Shown: positions 54,594-63,801 of the stretch, in pieces
How the letters are laid out: the number at the start of each line of letters is the position of its first letter
Position numbering within the stretch: position 1 is the first letter of the stretch
Source: Rodentibacter heidelbergensis
GTDB lineage: Bacteria > Pseudomonadota > Gammaproteobacteria > Enterobacterales > Pasteurellaceae
Assembly: GCF_002000125.1 (NCBI RefSeq)
Contig: NZ_MLHH01000003.1
Span: 179,336 to 243,335 of the forward strand
Direction: 5' to 3'
Length of the DNA stretch: 64,000 bases
The notes under the pieces: generated by a model
Databases searched by the model: none
What the model saw: the letters and a program-made list of their open reading frames with translations, nothing else
Told to the model about the DNA's origin: nothing
Made by a program: the position numbers and the translations under genes

Positions 54594-56348
54594 TTAGAAA
54601 CTATAACCCACATTAAAACCGGCTACGGTATTGGATGTTTTAAAACCGGTTGGTTTGCTGATTGGTTTTCCCACAAAAACATCATAGTAAAAACCTTGCC
54701 ATCCTCCTTTTAGCCCAATTGCACTCCCAATAAGATGATGCCCTAATTGGGATTGGGTTGACCATCCCATCACTCGCCCGCCATCAAGTGCTAAGTAAAG
54801 TTGTTGCCCTTTGCCCATCACATTCCAAGCAAACTCATTACGCCATAACCAACCTCGTTCACCGGCAAGCGTTAGTTCACCATCAAAACCTCTTACAGTA
54901 TAACGCCCACCAATACTGAAACGATCTTGGGCAATTAAAGGGGTTTTATTCCATTGTGCACTCCAAGCGGTGTGATATTGCCAGTATTGTTTACCCAACA
55001 TAAAAGGTTGGGTAAAGTTAATGGAGGCAAAAATAATTTCAGGGCGAGAAGTACCTTCTCCCCAAAGCTCCTCCGGCGCGGATAATGCGCCCCTTGCGCC
55101 GGTTCCCCGTTTATAACTGGCGGATAATTCAAGCACCCCATCCCCCCTATATTCTTTATGAGAAAATCCGGCTTCCCAGCCCGCCATACGCCGTTTTTGT
55201 ACTTCGATTTCTGAACCATCGATATAGTTACTCGACTGACGAGACCAAAACCCTCCAAAAACAGACGTTTTACGTTTGCTATCCCGATAAACTAAATAGG
55301 ATAAGGTCGCTTTTGTCGTATTACTTTTTCCCGAATAGAGATAACTATTATCAAAAGCACCAAACACTTCTTGACGATAACGGTTATCTATTTGCGAAGC
55401 CGATAAGGTCCAATAACCGAAAGGAATAGAATAATAGAAGGTTAAATTTTTACTGGCTCTATTTCCCTTTTCATCATTGTGAGTTTTTAAACTATGGGTA
55501 AACGAGGCGTAAAAAAGATCGTTAGCAGAAAAGAGATTATCAATTGACAGCGTACCGCTTGCTTGATATTTCCCCGTTGCTTTTGAACCGGCATCATCCA
55601 AACTTAAATTCACTCTAAAAGGCAAGGCTTGTTGATAGCTGATTTTAATATCGCTAACGCCGATATCTGCCTCACTTGGCAACAACTCGATATTCGCCTC
55701 TGCGGTTGGCACTCGTTTAAGATTTTCAAGCGACTGTTCCATATCTCTTATATTTAAAAGATCGCCTTTTGAAAAGGTGAAGCCTGTCAACGCATGTAAA
55801 CGGGTAAAACGTGGAATATTGCCACGATCCTCAACAAGCGTGTTCCCCACTTTGCCGGGGATAACCGTTAACACTAAAATCCCTTTTTTCAGATCTTGTT
55901 CTTGTGTGACAACGCTTGTCGTCACATAGCCTTTTTCAATAATTCGGTTTTGAATTTGTTTCATCAACACCCCTATCCCTTCTCCACCAAAACAGTGTGG
56001 AAGAGTCAGTTTTAAATCATGAGAGGCTTGATTTAATGCCCATTGGAATTGGCTCTTGGAGGGCGATGCCGATGAATAATCAACCAAGGTGATATGCTGA
56101 ATGGGATAACAAGGTGTTTCTTTATTAGATAAGGTCAATTTTTCATCATTGATCGTTTCTAAACGAACATCTGAATGAGCTTGTAGGATTTTCTCTTGCG
56201 CCTGTTGATTTTGTTGTTGTCGTTGCTGCTGAAGCGCATCAATTTGGTTTAAACGGGAGAAATTTTCCTGTGGTTGGTTCGCAAAGGCAAATAATGGCGT
56301 AGTGGAAAATAATGTCATGCGATAAAGTTTGTTAAATACGCTTTTCAT
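54594..56348 (-). CDS. cdiB: Two-partner secretion outer-membrane transporter CdiB (ShlB/FhaC family)
   Basis: Omp85-superfamily barrel that exports CdiA. 584 residues: signal peptide ending FANQ (about 25), a Gln-rich helix (about 31-55; LQQQRQQQNQQAQE), two POTRA domains about 85-245 (PCYPIQHITLVDYS, then GVLMKQIQNRIIEKGYVTTS), and a 16-strand barrel ending with the aromatic VGYSF. The loop motif VRGFDGELTLAGERGW near 465 is the family's conserved VRGY-type tip. Likely promoter lies in the 335-bp gap upstream. Expected to be cotranscribed with cdiA and cdiI. Confidence 0.95.
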   Translation of the reverse strand: MKSVFNKLYRMTLFSTTPLFAFANQPQENFSRLNQIDALQQQRQQQNQQAQEKILQAHSDVRLETINDEKLTLSNKETPCYPIQHITLVDYSSASPSKSQFQWALNQASHDLKLTLPHCFGGEGIGVLMKQIQNRIIEKGYVTTSVVTQEQDLKKGILVLTVIPGKVGNTLVEDRGNIPRFTRLHALTGFTFSKGDLLNIRDMEQSLENLKRVPTAEANIELLPSEADIGVSDIKISYQQALPFRVNLSLDDAGSKATGKYQASGTLSIDNLFSANDLFYASFTHSLKTHNDEKGNRASKNLTFYYSIPFGYWTLSASQIDNRYRQEVFGAFDNSYLYSGKSNTTKATLSYLVYRDSKRKTSVFGGFWSRQSSNYIDGSEIEVQKRRMAGWEAGFSHKEYRGDGVLELSASYKRGTGARGALSAPEELWGEGTSRPEIIFASINFTQPFMLGKQYWQYHTAWSAQWNKTPLIAQDRFSIGGRYTVRGFDGELTLAGERGWLWRNEFAWNVMGKGQQLYLALDGGRVMGWSTQSQLGHHLIGSAIGLKGGWQGFYYDVFVGKPISKPTGFKTSNTVAGFNVGYSF

Positions 56349-56683
56349 ATTTTAAATTAACTCATTGAATTTATAAGTTTAATCGCCAAAATATAACATA
56401 AGCAGCGAGAGCGTTCATACTAATATACACTAGTTGGTCCAGCAGGTTTTCCTCTTGTCATATAAAAACATTCCATTAAAACGAAAGCTCAATGTTCTTT
56501 ATCCGTTTTTAGAAAACCTTTTCGTTTTTTTCAAAAAATGATTTCCGTTGTGAAACATTACTCAGTTTTTTACAATAACAAAAAACTATCATTTCTCTTT
56601 TTTTAAAAAAAAGCAAACGTTTGCCTTTATGTTTCATTGGCGTATAATTCGCCTTTTCTTTTTTTATACATTAAGGAACCATA
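56349..56683. other. 335-bp divergent region cdiB / nucleobase permease
   Basis: AT-rich, no gene seen. Holds the outgoing cdiB promoter on the left and the PurR-like box and permease promoter on the right. A long purine/pyrimidine-biased stretch (56510-56610) with A- and T-tracts suggests curved DNA, which could bind nucleoid proteins that silence cdi. Confidence 0.5.
56611..56626 (+). promoter_or_regulatory. PurR-type operator
   Basis: AAGCAAACGTTTGCCT closely matches the enterobacterial PurR box (ACGCAAACGTTTKCGT); the core GCAAACGTTTGC is perfectly symmetric. It ends 57 bp before the permease start and would overlap the promoter. Confidence 0.75.
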
Positions 56684-57991
56684 ATGAATAATCAATTGCT
56701 TTATTCTGTTGAAGATAAACCGCCTTTTGGGTTGAGTTTATTACTCGCTGCACAACATTTATTAGCGGCCCTTGGGGGAATTATTGCCGTACCACTGGTT
56801 ATTGGTAATGTTTTAAAACTTCCCACTGAAGATACTATCACCTTAGTCAATGCGGCATTATTAATTTCCGGTGTCGTCACGGTAATTCAATGTCGTGGTT
56901 TAGGCCCTATTGGTATTCGCTTACCAAGTGTAATGGGAACCAGTTTTACCTTTGTTGCTGCAGCCCTTGCCATTGGGTTTAGCGATTACGGTGTAGCCGG
57001 TATTTTAGGGGCTTCTTTGGTCGGCTCCTTGGTGATGATTATCGGCAGCTTTTTTATGCCTTATATTCGTAAACTTTTCCCCCCTGTTGTCACCGGCACG
57101 GTGGTGATGATGATTGGCTTAAGTTTAATTCCTGTTGCGGTGGATTGGTTTGCCGGTGGTCAGCGTGGTGATGCGAATTACGCCACACCGGAAAATTTGA
57201 TGATGGCAAGTTTTGTGTTGGTTATCGTTGTCGCTTTGGTGCAATGGGGTAAAGGGATTTTCTCTGCGGCAGCCATTGTGATTGGGATGATGACAGGCTA
57301 TATTCTCTGCCTTATTTTGGGTTGGGTTAATTTTGACGGTGTGGCAAACGCCCAAACGTTCGCTGTTCCCCAACCTCTTCACTTTGGATTAGCCTTCCCG
57401 CTTTCAGGTATTATCGGGATGTCCATTGCCTATTTAGTCACGATTGTCGAATCAAGTGGTAATTTCCTTGCGTTGGGTAATGCCACCAATACGGAAATTA
57501 CCGGTAAACATTTGCGAGGCGGTGTATTGGCAGATGGCTTAGGCTCCGCATTGGCGGCAATCATGTCCACTACGCCTTTTTCTTCCTTTTCACAAAATAT
57601 CGGTGTGATCTCATTAACCGGAGTGGCAAGCCGCCATGTGGTGGCATTAACCGGCGTGCTATTGGCTTTGGCAGGATTATTCCCGGTATTTGGTGCATTA
57701 ATCGTTTCAATTCCCCTTCCGGTACTCGGTGGCGCAGGATTAATGATGTTTGCGATGATTATTGCCGCAGGCATTCAGATGTTAGATAAAGTAGAACGTA
57801 GTAAACGCAACGGCTTAATTATTGCGATTTCTATCGGTTGTGGATTAGCGGTCACCACACGCCCAGAACTGCTTGATAAACTCCCGCACTTTTTTAAAGA
57901 AGTATTAGGCTCCGGTATCACCGTAGGTTCATTACTGGCATTAGTATTGAATTTAATTTTACCGAAAGAAAAAGAAGCGACAAAAGCCTGA
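56684..57991 (+). CDS. Nucleobase permease (NCS2/NAT family), probably purine (xanthine)-type
   Basis: 435-residue proton symporter for a nucleobase, about 14 hydrophobic segments. N-terminal histidine motif AAQHLLAALGGIIAVPLVIG near 22-41. The NAT signature reads QNIGVISLTG near residue 305: a final Gly after Thr is seen in xanthine/urate transporters, while uracil transporters have Arg there. Glu in VESSGNFLALGN near 257 is the usual substrate residue. A PurR-like operator upstream supports a purine substrate. Aligned annotations may call it UraA; I think that is less likely. Confidence 0.88.
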   Translation: MNNQLLYSVEDKPPFGLSLLLAAQHLLAALGGIIAVPLVIGNVLKLPTEDTITLVNAALLISGVVTVIQCRGLGPIGIRLPSVMGTSFTFVAAALAIGFSDYGVAGILGASLVGSLVMIIGSFFMPYIRKLFPPVVTGTVVMMIGLSLIPVAVDWFAGGQRGDANYATPENLMMASFVLVIVVALVQWGKGIFSAAAIVIGMMTGYILCLILGWVNFDGVANAQTFAVPQPLHFGLAFPLSGIIGMSIAYLVTIVESSGNFLALGNATNTEITGKHLRGGVLADGLGSALAAIMSTTPFSSFSQNIGVISLTGVASRHVVALTGVLLALAGLFPVFGALIVSIPLPVLGGAGLMMFAMIIAAGIQMLDKVERSKRNGLIIAISIGCGLAVTTRPELLDKLPHFFKEVLGSGITVGSLLALVLNLILPKEKEATKA

Positions 57992-58003
57992 TCCTAAAAA
58001 CAA

Positions 58004-58054
58004 ACCGCACTTTGAGTGAGAGCCTTATGTGTCGGGCGAACTCAAAAGTGCGGT
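58004..58054. terminator. USS-dyad bidirectional terminator
   Basis: ACCGCACTTTGAGT (from 58004) pairs with ACTCAAAAGTGCGGT (ending 58054) around a 20-odd-base loop, between two convergent genes. Each arm contains a USS. Confidence 0.75.
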
Positions 58055-58076
58055 CAATTTTTAATGCGTTTTGATA

Positions 58077-59369
58077 TTAACGTTTTACCACTTTAGCTTG
58101 CTTAATCATATTATCTGCCACTTCAAGAATGGTGATCTGCAAGCCCTCAATCTCACACACTGTGCCTTCATCTGGGATTTCTTCCAAATGCTCAAGAATA
58201 AATCCATTGAAAGTGCGGGCATCTTCTGTATCTAATTGCCAATCAAACATTTTATTCAAATCACGCAGATTAGCCGAGCCTTCAATAAGTAAAGAGCCAT
58301 CCGATTGAGGGATCACTTCTTCATCAATTGTTGGGGCGGTCGAGGTGGTAAAATCACCAACGATTTCTTCTAAAATATCTTCTAAAGTCACTAAGCCTTT
58401 AATATCGCCATATTCATCCACCACCAAACCGATACGCTCTTTATTGGCTCGGAAGTTCATTAATTGTGTTTTTAACGGCGTTCCCTCTGGAATAAAATAC
58501 ACTTCATCCGCTGCCCGAATTAAGGTTTCTTTGGTGAATTCATTTTTTTCCAGCAACAGGCGGAAAGCCTCACGCACACGCAAAATACCGACTACCTGTT
58601 CATCTAAACTGCCTTTGTAAAGCACCACACGGTTATGGGCGGCATGATTGAGTTGGCGCATAATCGCTTTCCACTCATCATCAATATCAATCCCGCCAAT
58701 TTCATTGCGGGGAACCATAATATCATCAACCGTCACCGTCCCCATATCAAGAATGGAAAGCAACATTTGCGGATGCTGTTCATCCGGTGTGGCCTCCCCG
58801 GCTTCCGTCACAATGCTTCTTAATTCTTCGTGGCTAATCACCTGTTTTTGCATATCCGGTTTTAGCCCCACTAACCGCATTAACGATTTGGTAAAAATAT
58901 TCATCAACCAAACCAGTGGATAAAAGACTTTTAAAAGAAAGGATAAAATGTGGCTAGAAAATAATCCCACATTTTCAGGGTACATTGCTGCTGCGGTTTT
59001 CGGGATAATTTCAGAAAAAACCAACATCACAAAAGTCAGTAAGCCTGTGGCAATAGCGACACCGGCATCACCATAAAGACGCATCCCAATCATAGTGGCA
59101 ATGGCTGAGGCACTAATATTGACAAGATTATTGAAGATAAGAATAAAGCTTAACAAGGTATCGGGCTTTTCAAGCAATTTTTCCGCTTTTTTCGCCCCTT
59201 TATTATTTTGTTCGGCAAGAAAACGTAAGCGATATTTGTTCAGTGAAAGTAAACCGGTTTCCGAGCCAGAAAAGTACGCCGATAAAACTAAACAGATAAT
59301 GAGAGTAATAAATAAAGTACTAAGGGGGATACTGTCCAAGGGAAAATCCTTTTGTTCGTTAATCATCAT
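58077..59369 (-). CDS. CorB/YfjD-type CNNM-CBS membrane protein (HlyC/CorC family)
   Basis: 430 residues. Three to four N-terminal helices form the DUF21/CNNM transport domain (CLVLSAYFSGSETGLLSLNKYRLR near 24-47, FNNLVNISASAIATMIG near 79-95), followed by a CBS pair (MVPRNEIGGIDIDDEWKAIM near 220; VDEYGDIKGLVTLEDILEE near 320) and a CorC_HlyC domain. Members export magnesium or other divalent cations. It lies in the same order next to ypjD and ffh as in E. coli. Confidence 0.9.
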   Translation of the reverse strand: MMINEQKDFPLDSIPLSTLFITLIICLVLSAYFSGSETGLLSLNKYRLRFLAEQNNKGAKKAEKLLEKPDTLLSFILIFNNLVNISASAIATMIGMRLYGDAGVAIATGLLTFVMLVFSEIIPKTAAAMYPENVGLFSSHILSFLLKVFYPLVWLMNIFTKSLMRLVGLKPDMQKQVISHEELRSIVTEAGEATPDEQHPQMLLSILDMGTVTVDDIMVPRNEIGGIDIDDEWKAIMRQLNHAAHNRVVLYKGSLDEQVVGILRVREAFRLLLEKNEFTKETLIRAADEVYFIPEGTPLKTQLMNFRANKERIGLVVDEYGDIKGLVTLEDILEEIVGDFTTSTAPTIDEEVIPQSDGSLLIEGSANLRDLNKMFDWQLDTEDARTFNGFILEHLEEIPDEGTVCEIEGLQITILEVADNMIKQAKVVKR

Positions 59370-59454
59370 CCGTAAGTGAGATTAAGTGGTCAATTTTTCC
59401 TTTTATACACTTACGGCTCAATAATAAAGGCGAACCTCTGCCCGCCTTTATTAG

Positions 59455-60240
59455 CTAAATTAAGCGACTACCAAAGTAGGCAATCGTGAGAAAAATGATA
59501 CCTGAAATCGCATAAATAATCATCTTTTTTCCTCGCCAGCCTAATCGCCAATGGCCAAAAAGTGCAACCCCGAGTATCAGCCAAGCTAGAAATGAAAAGC
59601 CGGCTTTATGGATATTTTCAGCCGTGAAGCTGTTAATGGAATGATAAACACCGGAAATTAAGGTTAAGGTGAGAAGAAACTCCCCCACAGCAAATAACTT
59701 GAAAAAATGGCGTTCAACGGTGATAAGTGATGGCATAACCGGTGAAAAACGTGTTTTTTTCGCTTTTAAATGATGATCGATCCAACCAATTTGAATGGCA
59801 TAGAGCATGGCGATAAAACAGACGGCATAGGTGAAAATGGATAAGCCGATATGAAATAACATGGCGGAGTCTTGATTTAGCAACTGGATCATATGACTTG
59901 GCATAAAAGTGGCTAAAATCAAATTCAAAATAGAAAAAGCAAAGACAATCGGCAATAAAAACCAAATGGAATTCACCATCAATATTGCCAAAGTAGCCAG
60001 TAGTGCAATGCTCACGCTCATCAATGAACCGATTTGCATGAGGGTGAAGGTATGATCTTCGGCTAAATTTTGTAAAGAGGGATATAAACCGGCGATATGA
60101 AAAACAATCGCCAAAAGTGCGGTCAAAAACAACAGTGTTTTTTTAGGGCGGGATTGAACATTATCGGTTGATGTCAACAAAGGGGCGATCATCAGCACGC
60201 TTATCAGATAAAACAAAATCGAAAATACGGCAAACCACAT
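59455..60240 (-). CDS. YpjD/CcsA-like cytochrome c assembly membrane protein
   Basis: About 261 residues from ATG 60240 (MWFAVFSILFYLISVLMIAP); a longer start at 60294 would add an 18-residue polar lead outside the first helix and is less likely. Eight hydrophobic segments; the later WxHHLKAKK, then FTAENIHKAGFSFLAWLILG near 215-235 and GHWRLGWRGKK near 238-248, resemble the heme-handling CcsA/CcmC family (conserved histidines). E. coli YpjD, in the same position beside ffh and yfjD, affects ion transport indirectly. Divergent from ffh. Confidence 0.85.
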   Translation of the reverse strand: MWFAVFSILFYLISVLMIAPLLTSTDNVQSRPKKTLLFLTALLAIVFHIAGLYPSLQNLAEDHTFTLMQIGSLMSVSIALLATLAILMVNSIWFLLPIVFAFSILNLILATFMPSHMIQLLNQDSAMLFHIGLSIFTYAVCFIAMLYAIQIGWIDHHLKAKKTRFSPVMPSLITVERHFFKLFAVGEFLLTLTLISGVYHSINSFTAENIHKAGFSFLAWLILGVALFGHWRLGWRGKKMIIYAISGIIFLTIAYFGSRLI

Positions 60241-60380
60241 AATTTTGAGCTTATTTGTTGAGAATGTTTCACATTTTAACGTTCTCCTTACCAATTCGCC
60301 ATAAATTTATTTGAAATGATGAAAATCCCTTAAATTTCGGTATAATCACGCCAATTTTGGCTACAAAAACAGGATGAATA

Positions 60381-61769
60381 ATGTTTGAAAATTTATCGGA
60401 TCGCCTTTCTAAAACCCTGCGGAATATCACGGGAAAAGGCCGTTTAACGGAAGATAATATTAAAGAAACCCTGCGTGAAGTACGCATGGCATTGCTGGAA
60501 GCGGACGTGGCATTACCGGTGGTGCGTGAATTTATCGCCAAAGTGAAAGAAAGTGCACTGGGCGAGGAAGTAAATAAAAGCCTTACACCGGGTCAAGAAT
60601 TTTTAAAAATTGTTCAGCGTGAACTTGAAAAAGCCATGGGAGAAGCGAATGAAAGCTTAAATCTCGCCACACAACCTCCTGCGGCTATTTTAATGGCGGG
60701 TTTACAGGGTGCGGGTAAAACCACCAGCGTGGGAAAATTGGCAAAATTCTTGCGTGAACGTCATAAAAAGAAAGTGTTGGTGGTTTCTGCCGATGTGTAC
60801 CGCCCTGCGGCGATCAAACAATTGGAAACCTTGGCACAATCTGTGGGCGTAGATTGCTTCCCATCAGATATCAAACAACATCCGGTAGAAATTGCCAAAG
60901 CCGCACTTGCGGAAGCCAAGCTCAAATTCTACGATGTGTTGATTGTGGATACGGCAGGTCGACTACATGTGGATGGCGAAATGATGGATGAAATCAAACA
61001 AATCCATAATGCGTTAAATCCTATCGAAACTCTCTTTACCGTTGATGCCATGACAGGGCAAGATGCGGCAAACACAGCGAAAGCCTTTAATGAAGCCCTC
61101 CCACTCACCGGGGTCATTCTTACCAAAGTCGATGGTGATGCCCGTGGCGGTGCGGCGTTGTCTATTCGTCAAATCACAGGCAAACCCATAAAATTCCTTG
61201 GTGTCGGCGAAAAAACCGATGCCCTTGAACCTTTCCATCCGGATCGTGTTGCCTCCCGTATTTTAGGTATGGGTGATGTGCTTTCCCTGATCGAAGATCT
61301 CGAACGTTCGGTAGATCGTGAGAAAGCGGAAAAAATGGCACAAAAATTCAAAAAAGGCGATGCCTTTACGTTGGATGATTTCCGTGAACAATTAATTGAA
61401 ATGAAAAAAATGGGCGGAATGATGTCCATGTTAGAAAAGCTCCCGGGTGCGAAAAATTTACCTGATCACGTTAAAAACCAAGTGGACGATAAAATGTTCA
61501 TCAAAATGGAAGCCATTATTAATTCCATGACGTTAAAAGAGCGGGCAAATCCTGATATTATCAAAGGCTCCCGCCGCCGCCGTATTGCATTGGGTTCCGG
61601 CACACAAGTGCAAGATGTGAACAAATTGCTCAAACAATTTGATGAAATGCAACGTATGATGAAAAAAATGCGTAAAGGTGGCATGTCGAAAATGATGCGA
61701 GGTATGCAAGGACTAATGGGCGGCGGCCTAGGCGGTCTTGGTGGTTTAGGGGGCATGTTTAGACGTTAG
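60381..61769 (+). CDS. ffh: Signal recognition particle protein Ffh
   Basis: GTPase of the SRP; binds signal sequences and 4.5S RNA to deliver membrane proteins. 462 residues. N domain, then G1 GLQGAGKTTSVGKLA near 107-121, DTAGRLHVDGEMM near 190-202, TKVDGDARGGAALS near 247, GVGEKTDALEPFHPDR near 275; the methionine-rich M domain runs about 325-462 (MKKMGGMMSMLEKLPG, MQRMMKKMRKGGMSKMMRGM). Normal length. USS-dyad terminator follows. Confidence 0.97.
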   Translation: MFENLSDRLSKTLRNITGKGRLTEDNIKETLREVRMALLEADVALPVVREFIAKVKESALGEEVNKSLTPGQEFLKIVQRELEKAMGEANESLNLATQPPAAILMAGLQGAGKTTSVGKLAKFLRERHKKKVLVVSADVYRPAAIKQLETLAQSVGVDCFPSDIKQHPVEIAKAALAEAKLKFYDVLIVDTAGRLHVDGEMMDEIKQIHNALNPIETLFTVDAMTGQDAANTAKAFNEALPLTGVILTKVDGDARGGAALSIRQITGKPIKFLGVGEKTDALEPFHPDRVASRILGMGDVLSLIEDLERSVDREKAEKMAQKFKKGDAFTLDDFREQLIEMKKMGGMMSMLEKLPGAKNLPDHVKNQVDDKMFIKMEAIINSMTLKERANPDIIKGSRRRRIALGSGTQVQDVNKLLKQFDEMQRMMKKMRKGGMSKMMRGMQGLMGGGLGGLGGLGGMFRR

Positions 61770-61789
61770 AAAATAAAGCACACGAAAGC

Positions 61790-61830
61790 AAAGTGCGGTG
61801 AAAAAACGGCTCGTTTTTCGACCGCACTTT
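61790..61830 (+). terminator. USS-dyad terminator after ffh
   Basis: AAAGTGCGGTGAAAAAAC pairs, with one mismatch, with its complement ending ACCGCACTTT at 61830, around a short GGCTC loop. Followed by CTTATCTATT, a weak T-rich tail. Confidence 0.85.
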
Positions 61831-61940
61831 CTTATCTATTCTTGATCTCGATCAACGCCATACCCGCTTTTTAGTATGGGTTTTACGCCTTTTCAACCTT
61901 ATACTGCACGCACATTCAACTTTTCTTATAAAATTTCAAC

Positions 61941-62279
61941 ATGAGTGACAACCCATTCAAAGCCCGTTGGTCTATGCCGGGGAATACGCTCTGCTTAGGA
62001 CATTGGAATATTTCTTATCTTGATTTACCCATTACACTACCTCGTGAACGCCGTGATCAAGATATGGGGACTGAAAATATTTATAATTTTATGGATCCTG
62101 AAGATGAACTTTATCGTGAGGGATTAGGCGAGGACGAATGGATTATCGCCAATATTGACTGGCTTTCTGATGTATTTATTGAACACAATATCCCCTTGGA
62201 AGAAAGCACAATGCGGGCGTTTTATCAAGCCGTCAACAAAGAAGATTGGCGTTGTGGCAGCTGTGGTGGTTGTATTTAA
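61941..62279 (+). CDS. Uncharacterised small protein with C-terminal Cys motif
   Basis: 112 residues, acidic, cytoplasmic, no family recognised. N-terminus SDNPFKARWSMPGNTLCLGH; a middle region of Asp/Glu (MDPEDELYREGLGEDEWIIA); the very end is WRCGSCGGCI, three closely spaced cysteines in a CxxCGGC pattern that could bind a metal or form a redox site. A further cysteine lies near residue 17. It stands alone between ffh and the AEC transporter. The start is the only in-frame ATG upstream of the conserved-looking part. Confidence 0.75.
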   Translation: MSDNPFKARWSMPGNTLCLGHWNISYLDLPITLPRERRDQDMGTENIYNFMDPEDELYREGLGEDEWIIANIDWLSDVFIEHNIPLEESTMRAFYQAVNKEDWRCGSCGGCI

Positions 62280-62350
62280 GACAAATTCTTTTGCCCTTTC
62301 CGCTCATCTGTAGTTTAATAGTTCAACATTTCTAGCCTGTCACCCTACCT

Positions 62351-63280
62351 ATGGATATTGCATTTTTACTTGGCAGTAAAATTATTGAGCTCACCCTGAT
62401 TGTCTTAATGGGATATGGGCTGGTAAAAAGTAAACTGTTAAAATCAGAAGACAGCAAACCGCTCTCTATTATCGGGCTTTACATTATCAGCCCTGCGGTG
62501 ATGATAGAAGCGTTCCAAATTGACTATACCCCCGAAATTCTCCAAGGATTAATGCTTTCTCTTGGTATGGCGGTATTTTTACAGGCGATCCTTATTGTGA
62601 TAGGAAGCGTTTTAAAACGCCTGTTAAAACTCGATCCCATTGAACACGCCACCGCCATTTATTCCAATTCTGGTAACTTAATTATTCCCATTGTGATGTC
62701 GCTTTTCGGTAAAGAATGGGTGATTTATGCCAGTTGCTTTATTGTGGTACAAACCTTTTTATTTTGGACCCATTGCCGTCTAATTATTGTTGGGAAAGGC
62801 AATCTCAGCCTAAAAGTGATGTTTAAAAATATCAATATGTGGTCAATTTTTATTGGCGTGCTGCTCTTCGCCTTTCAAATAAAATTACCCGCTTTTATTA
62901 ATGGGACACTTTCTTCTGTTGGGCTTTTTATCGGCCCGAATGCCATGTTAATTGCCGGAATGTTGATCGCTTCAATCCCCCTGAAAGGGATCTTTTCATC
63001 AAAACGCCTCTATTTAGTGACCGCGCTTCGTTTAGTGCTGATCCCCCTTTTCCTTTTGCTTATCATCAAACTTTGCGGCTTTGCCGGTTGGGTCGAAAAC
63101 GGCAATACCATCGCCTTGATAAGCTTCCTCGCCACCACCAGTCCGTCAGCGGCAACGGTGACACAAATGGCATTAATTTTTGGCAATAACGCCCAAAAAG
63201 CCAGTGCGATTTATGGCATCACAACCTTACTTTGCGTGTTCACCATGCCGCTTGTCATCGCCCTTTATCAACTGTGGTGA
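62351..63280 (+). CDS. AEC-family (auxin efflux carrier/malonate type) transporter
   Basis: 309 residues in about ten hydrophobic segments, with the two-repeat layout of the family: IIGLYIISPAVMIEAFQIDY near 39-58, IYSNSGNLIIPIVMSLFGKEW near 104-124, and ALISFLATTSPSAATVTQMALIFGNN near 256-281, each with the unwound proline-containing stretch. Substrate unknown; relatives carry malonate, malate or related acids. No regulator gene adjacent. Confidence 0.9.
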   Translation: MDIAFLLGSKIIELTLIVLMGYGLVKSKLLKSEDSKPLSIIGLYIISPAVMIEAFQIDYTPEILQGLMLSLGMAVFLQAILIVIGSVLKRLLKLDPIEHATAIYSNSGNLIIPIVMSLFGKEWVIYASCFIVVQTFLFWTHCRLIIVGKGNLSLKVMFKNINMWSIFIGVLLFAFQIKLPAFINGTLSSVGLFIGPNAMLIAGMLIASIPLKGIFSSKRLYLVTALRLVLIPLFLLLIIKLCGFAGWVENGNTIALISFLATTSPSAATVTQMALIFGNNAQKASAIYGITTLLCVFTMPLVIALYQLW

Positions 63281-63447
63281 GATAAAAAAAGCAAGGACAC
63301 AAGTTGTGTCCCTGCCAATAAAGTTCAAATCAGACTTGTGTACGGAAGCAAGATAAAAGTGCGGTCACAAAATCCGAAGAATTTTGAATGTTGGCTGTGC
63401 CAACGGCACCAAAGGAACGAATAAATCACCTCAGTGATTATGCGTCA
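63281..63447. other. Convergent intergenic region
   Basis: 167 bp between the AEC transporter and a convergent gene. A short hairpin, GGACACAA-G-TTGTGTCC, occurs at about 63294-63310 and probably terminates the transporter gene. One USS lies near 63357. Nothing else seen. Confidence 0.5.
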
Positions 63448-63693
63448 TTACTTTAATATTTTTGAAACGGGTTGCTCTTTTTTCAAACGGTAAAGTTGAT
63501 AAAGATTAACGCAAACAAGAAAAGCATTCAGTACCGCCACAGGATAAGCATCAATAATGATGCCATAAATCACAAAAAGCACATCACCAATGCTATTAAC
63601 AATACGCAGGTGGACGATTGATTTAAACAAAAAAGAGGTCGCCACAAAAAACGTTGCCATGTAGCCTAATAATTCTATTGAGTTCAATTCCAT
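63448..63693 (-). CDS. Small inner-membrane protein (YgjV-like)
   Basis: About 81 residues from ATG 63693 (MELNSIELLGYMATFFVATS); GGAG sits nine bases before it, so I prefer it to the TTG at 63717. Three membrane helices (about 8-24, 30-50, 52-70), with KSIVHLRIVNSIGDVLFVIYG, then LYQLYRLKKEQ. The pattern resembles the YgjV family of small membrane proteins of unknown function; resemblance only. Confidence 0.78.
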   Translation of the reverse strand: MELNSIELLGYMATFFVATSFLFKSIVHLRIVNSIGDVLFVIYGIIIDAYPVAVLNAFLVCVNLYQLYRLKKEQPVSKILK

Positions 63694-63801
63694 TATACCG
63701 CTCCGGTCTTTCGTCAAAATGTGCGCAGCATAATAAAAGATTTAGAAAGCAAGGAAAAGAGCTCAACGAAAGGCAACCGATTGCCCTCTGTAAAAAATTT
63801 T

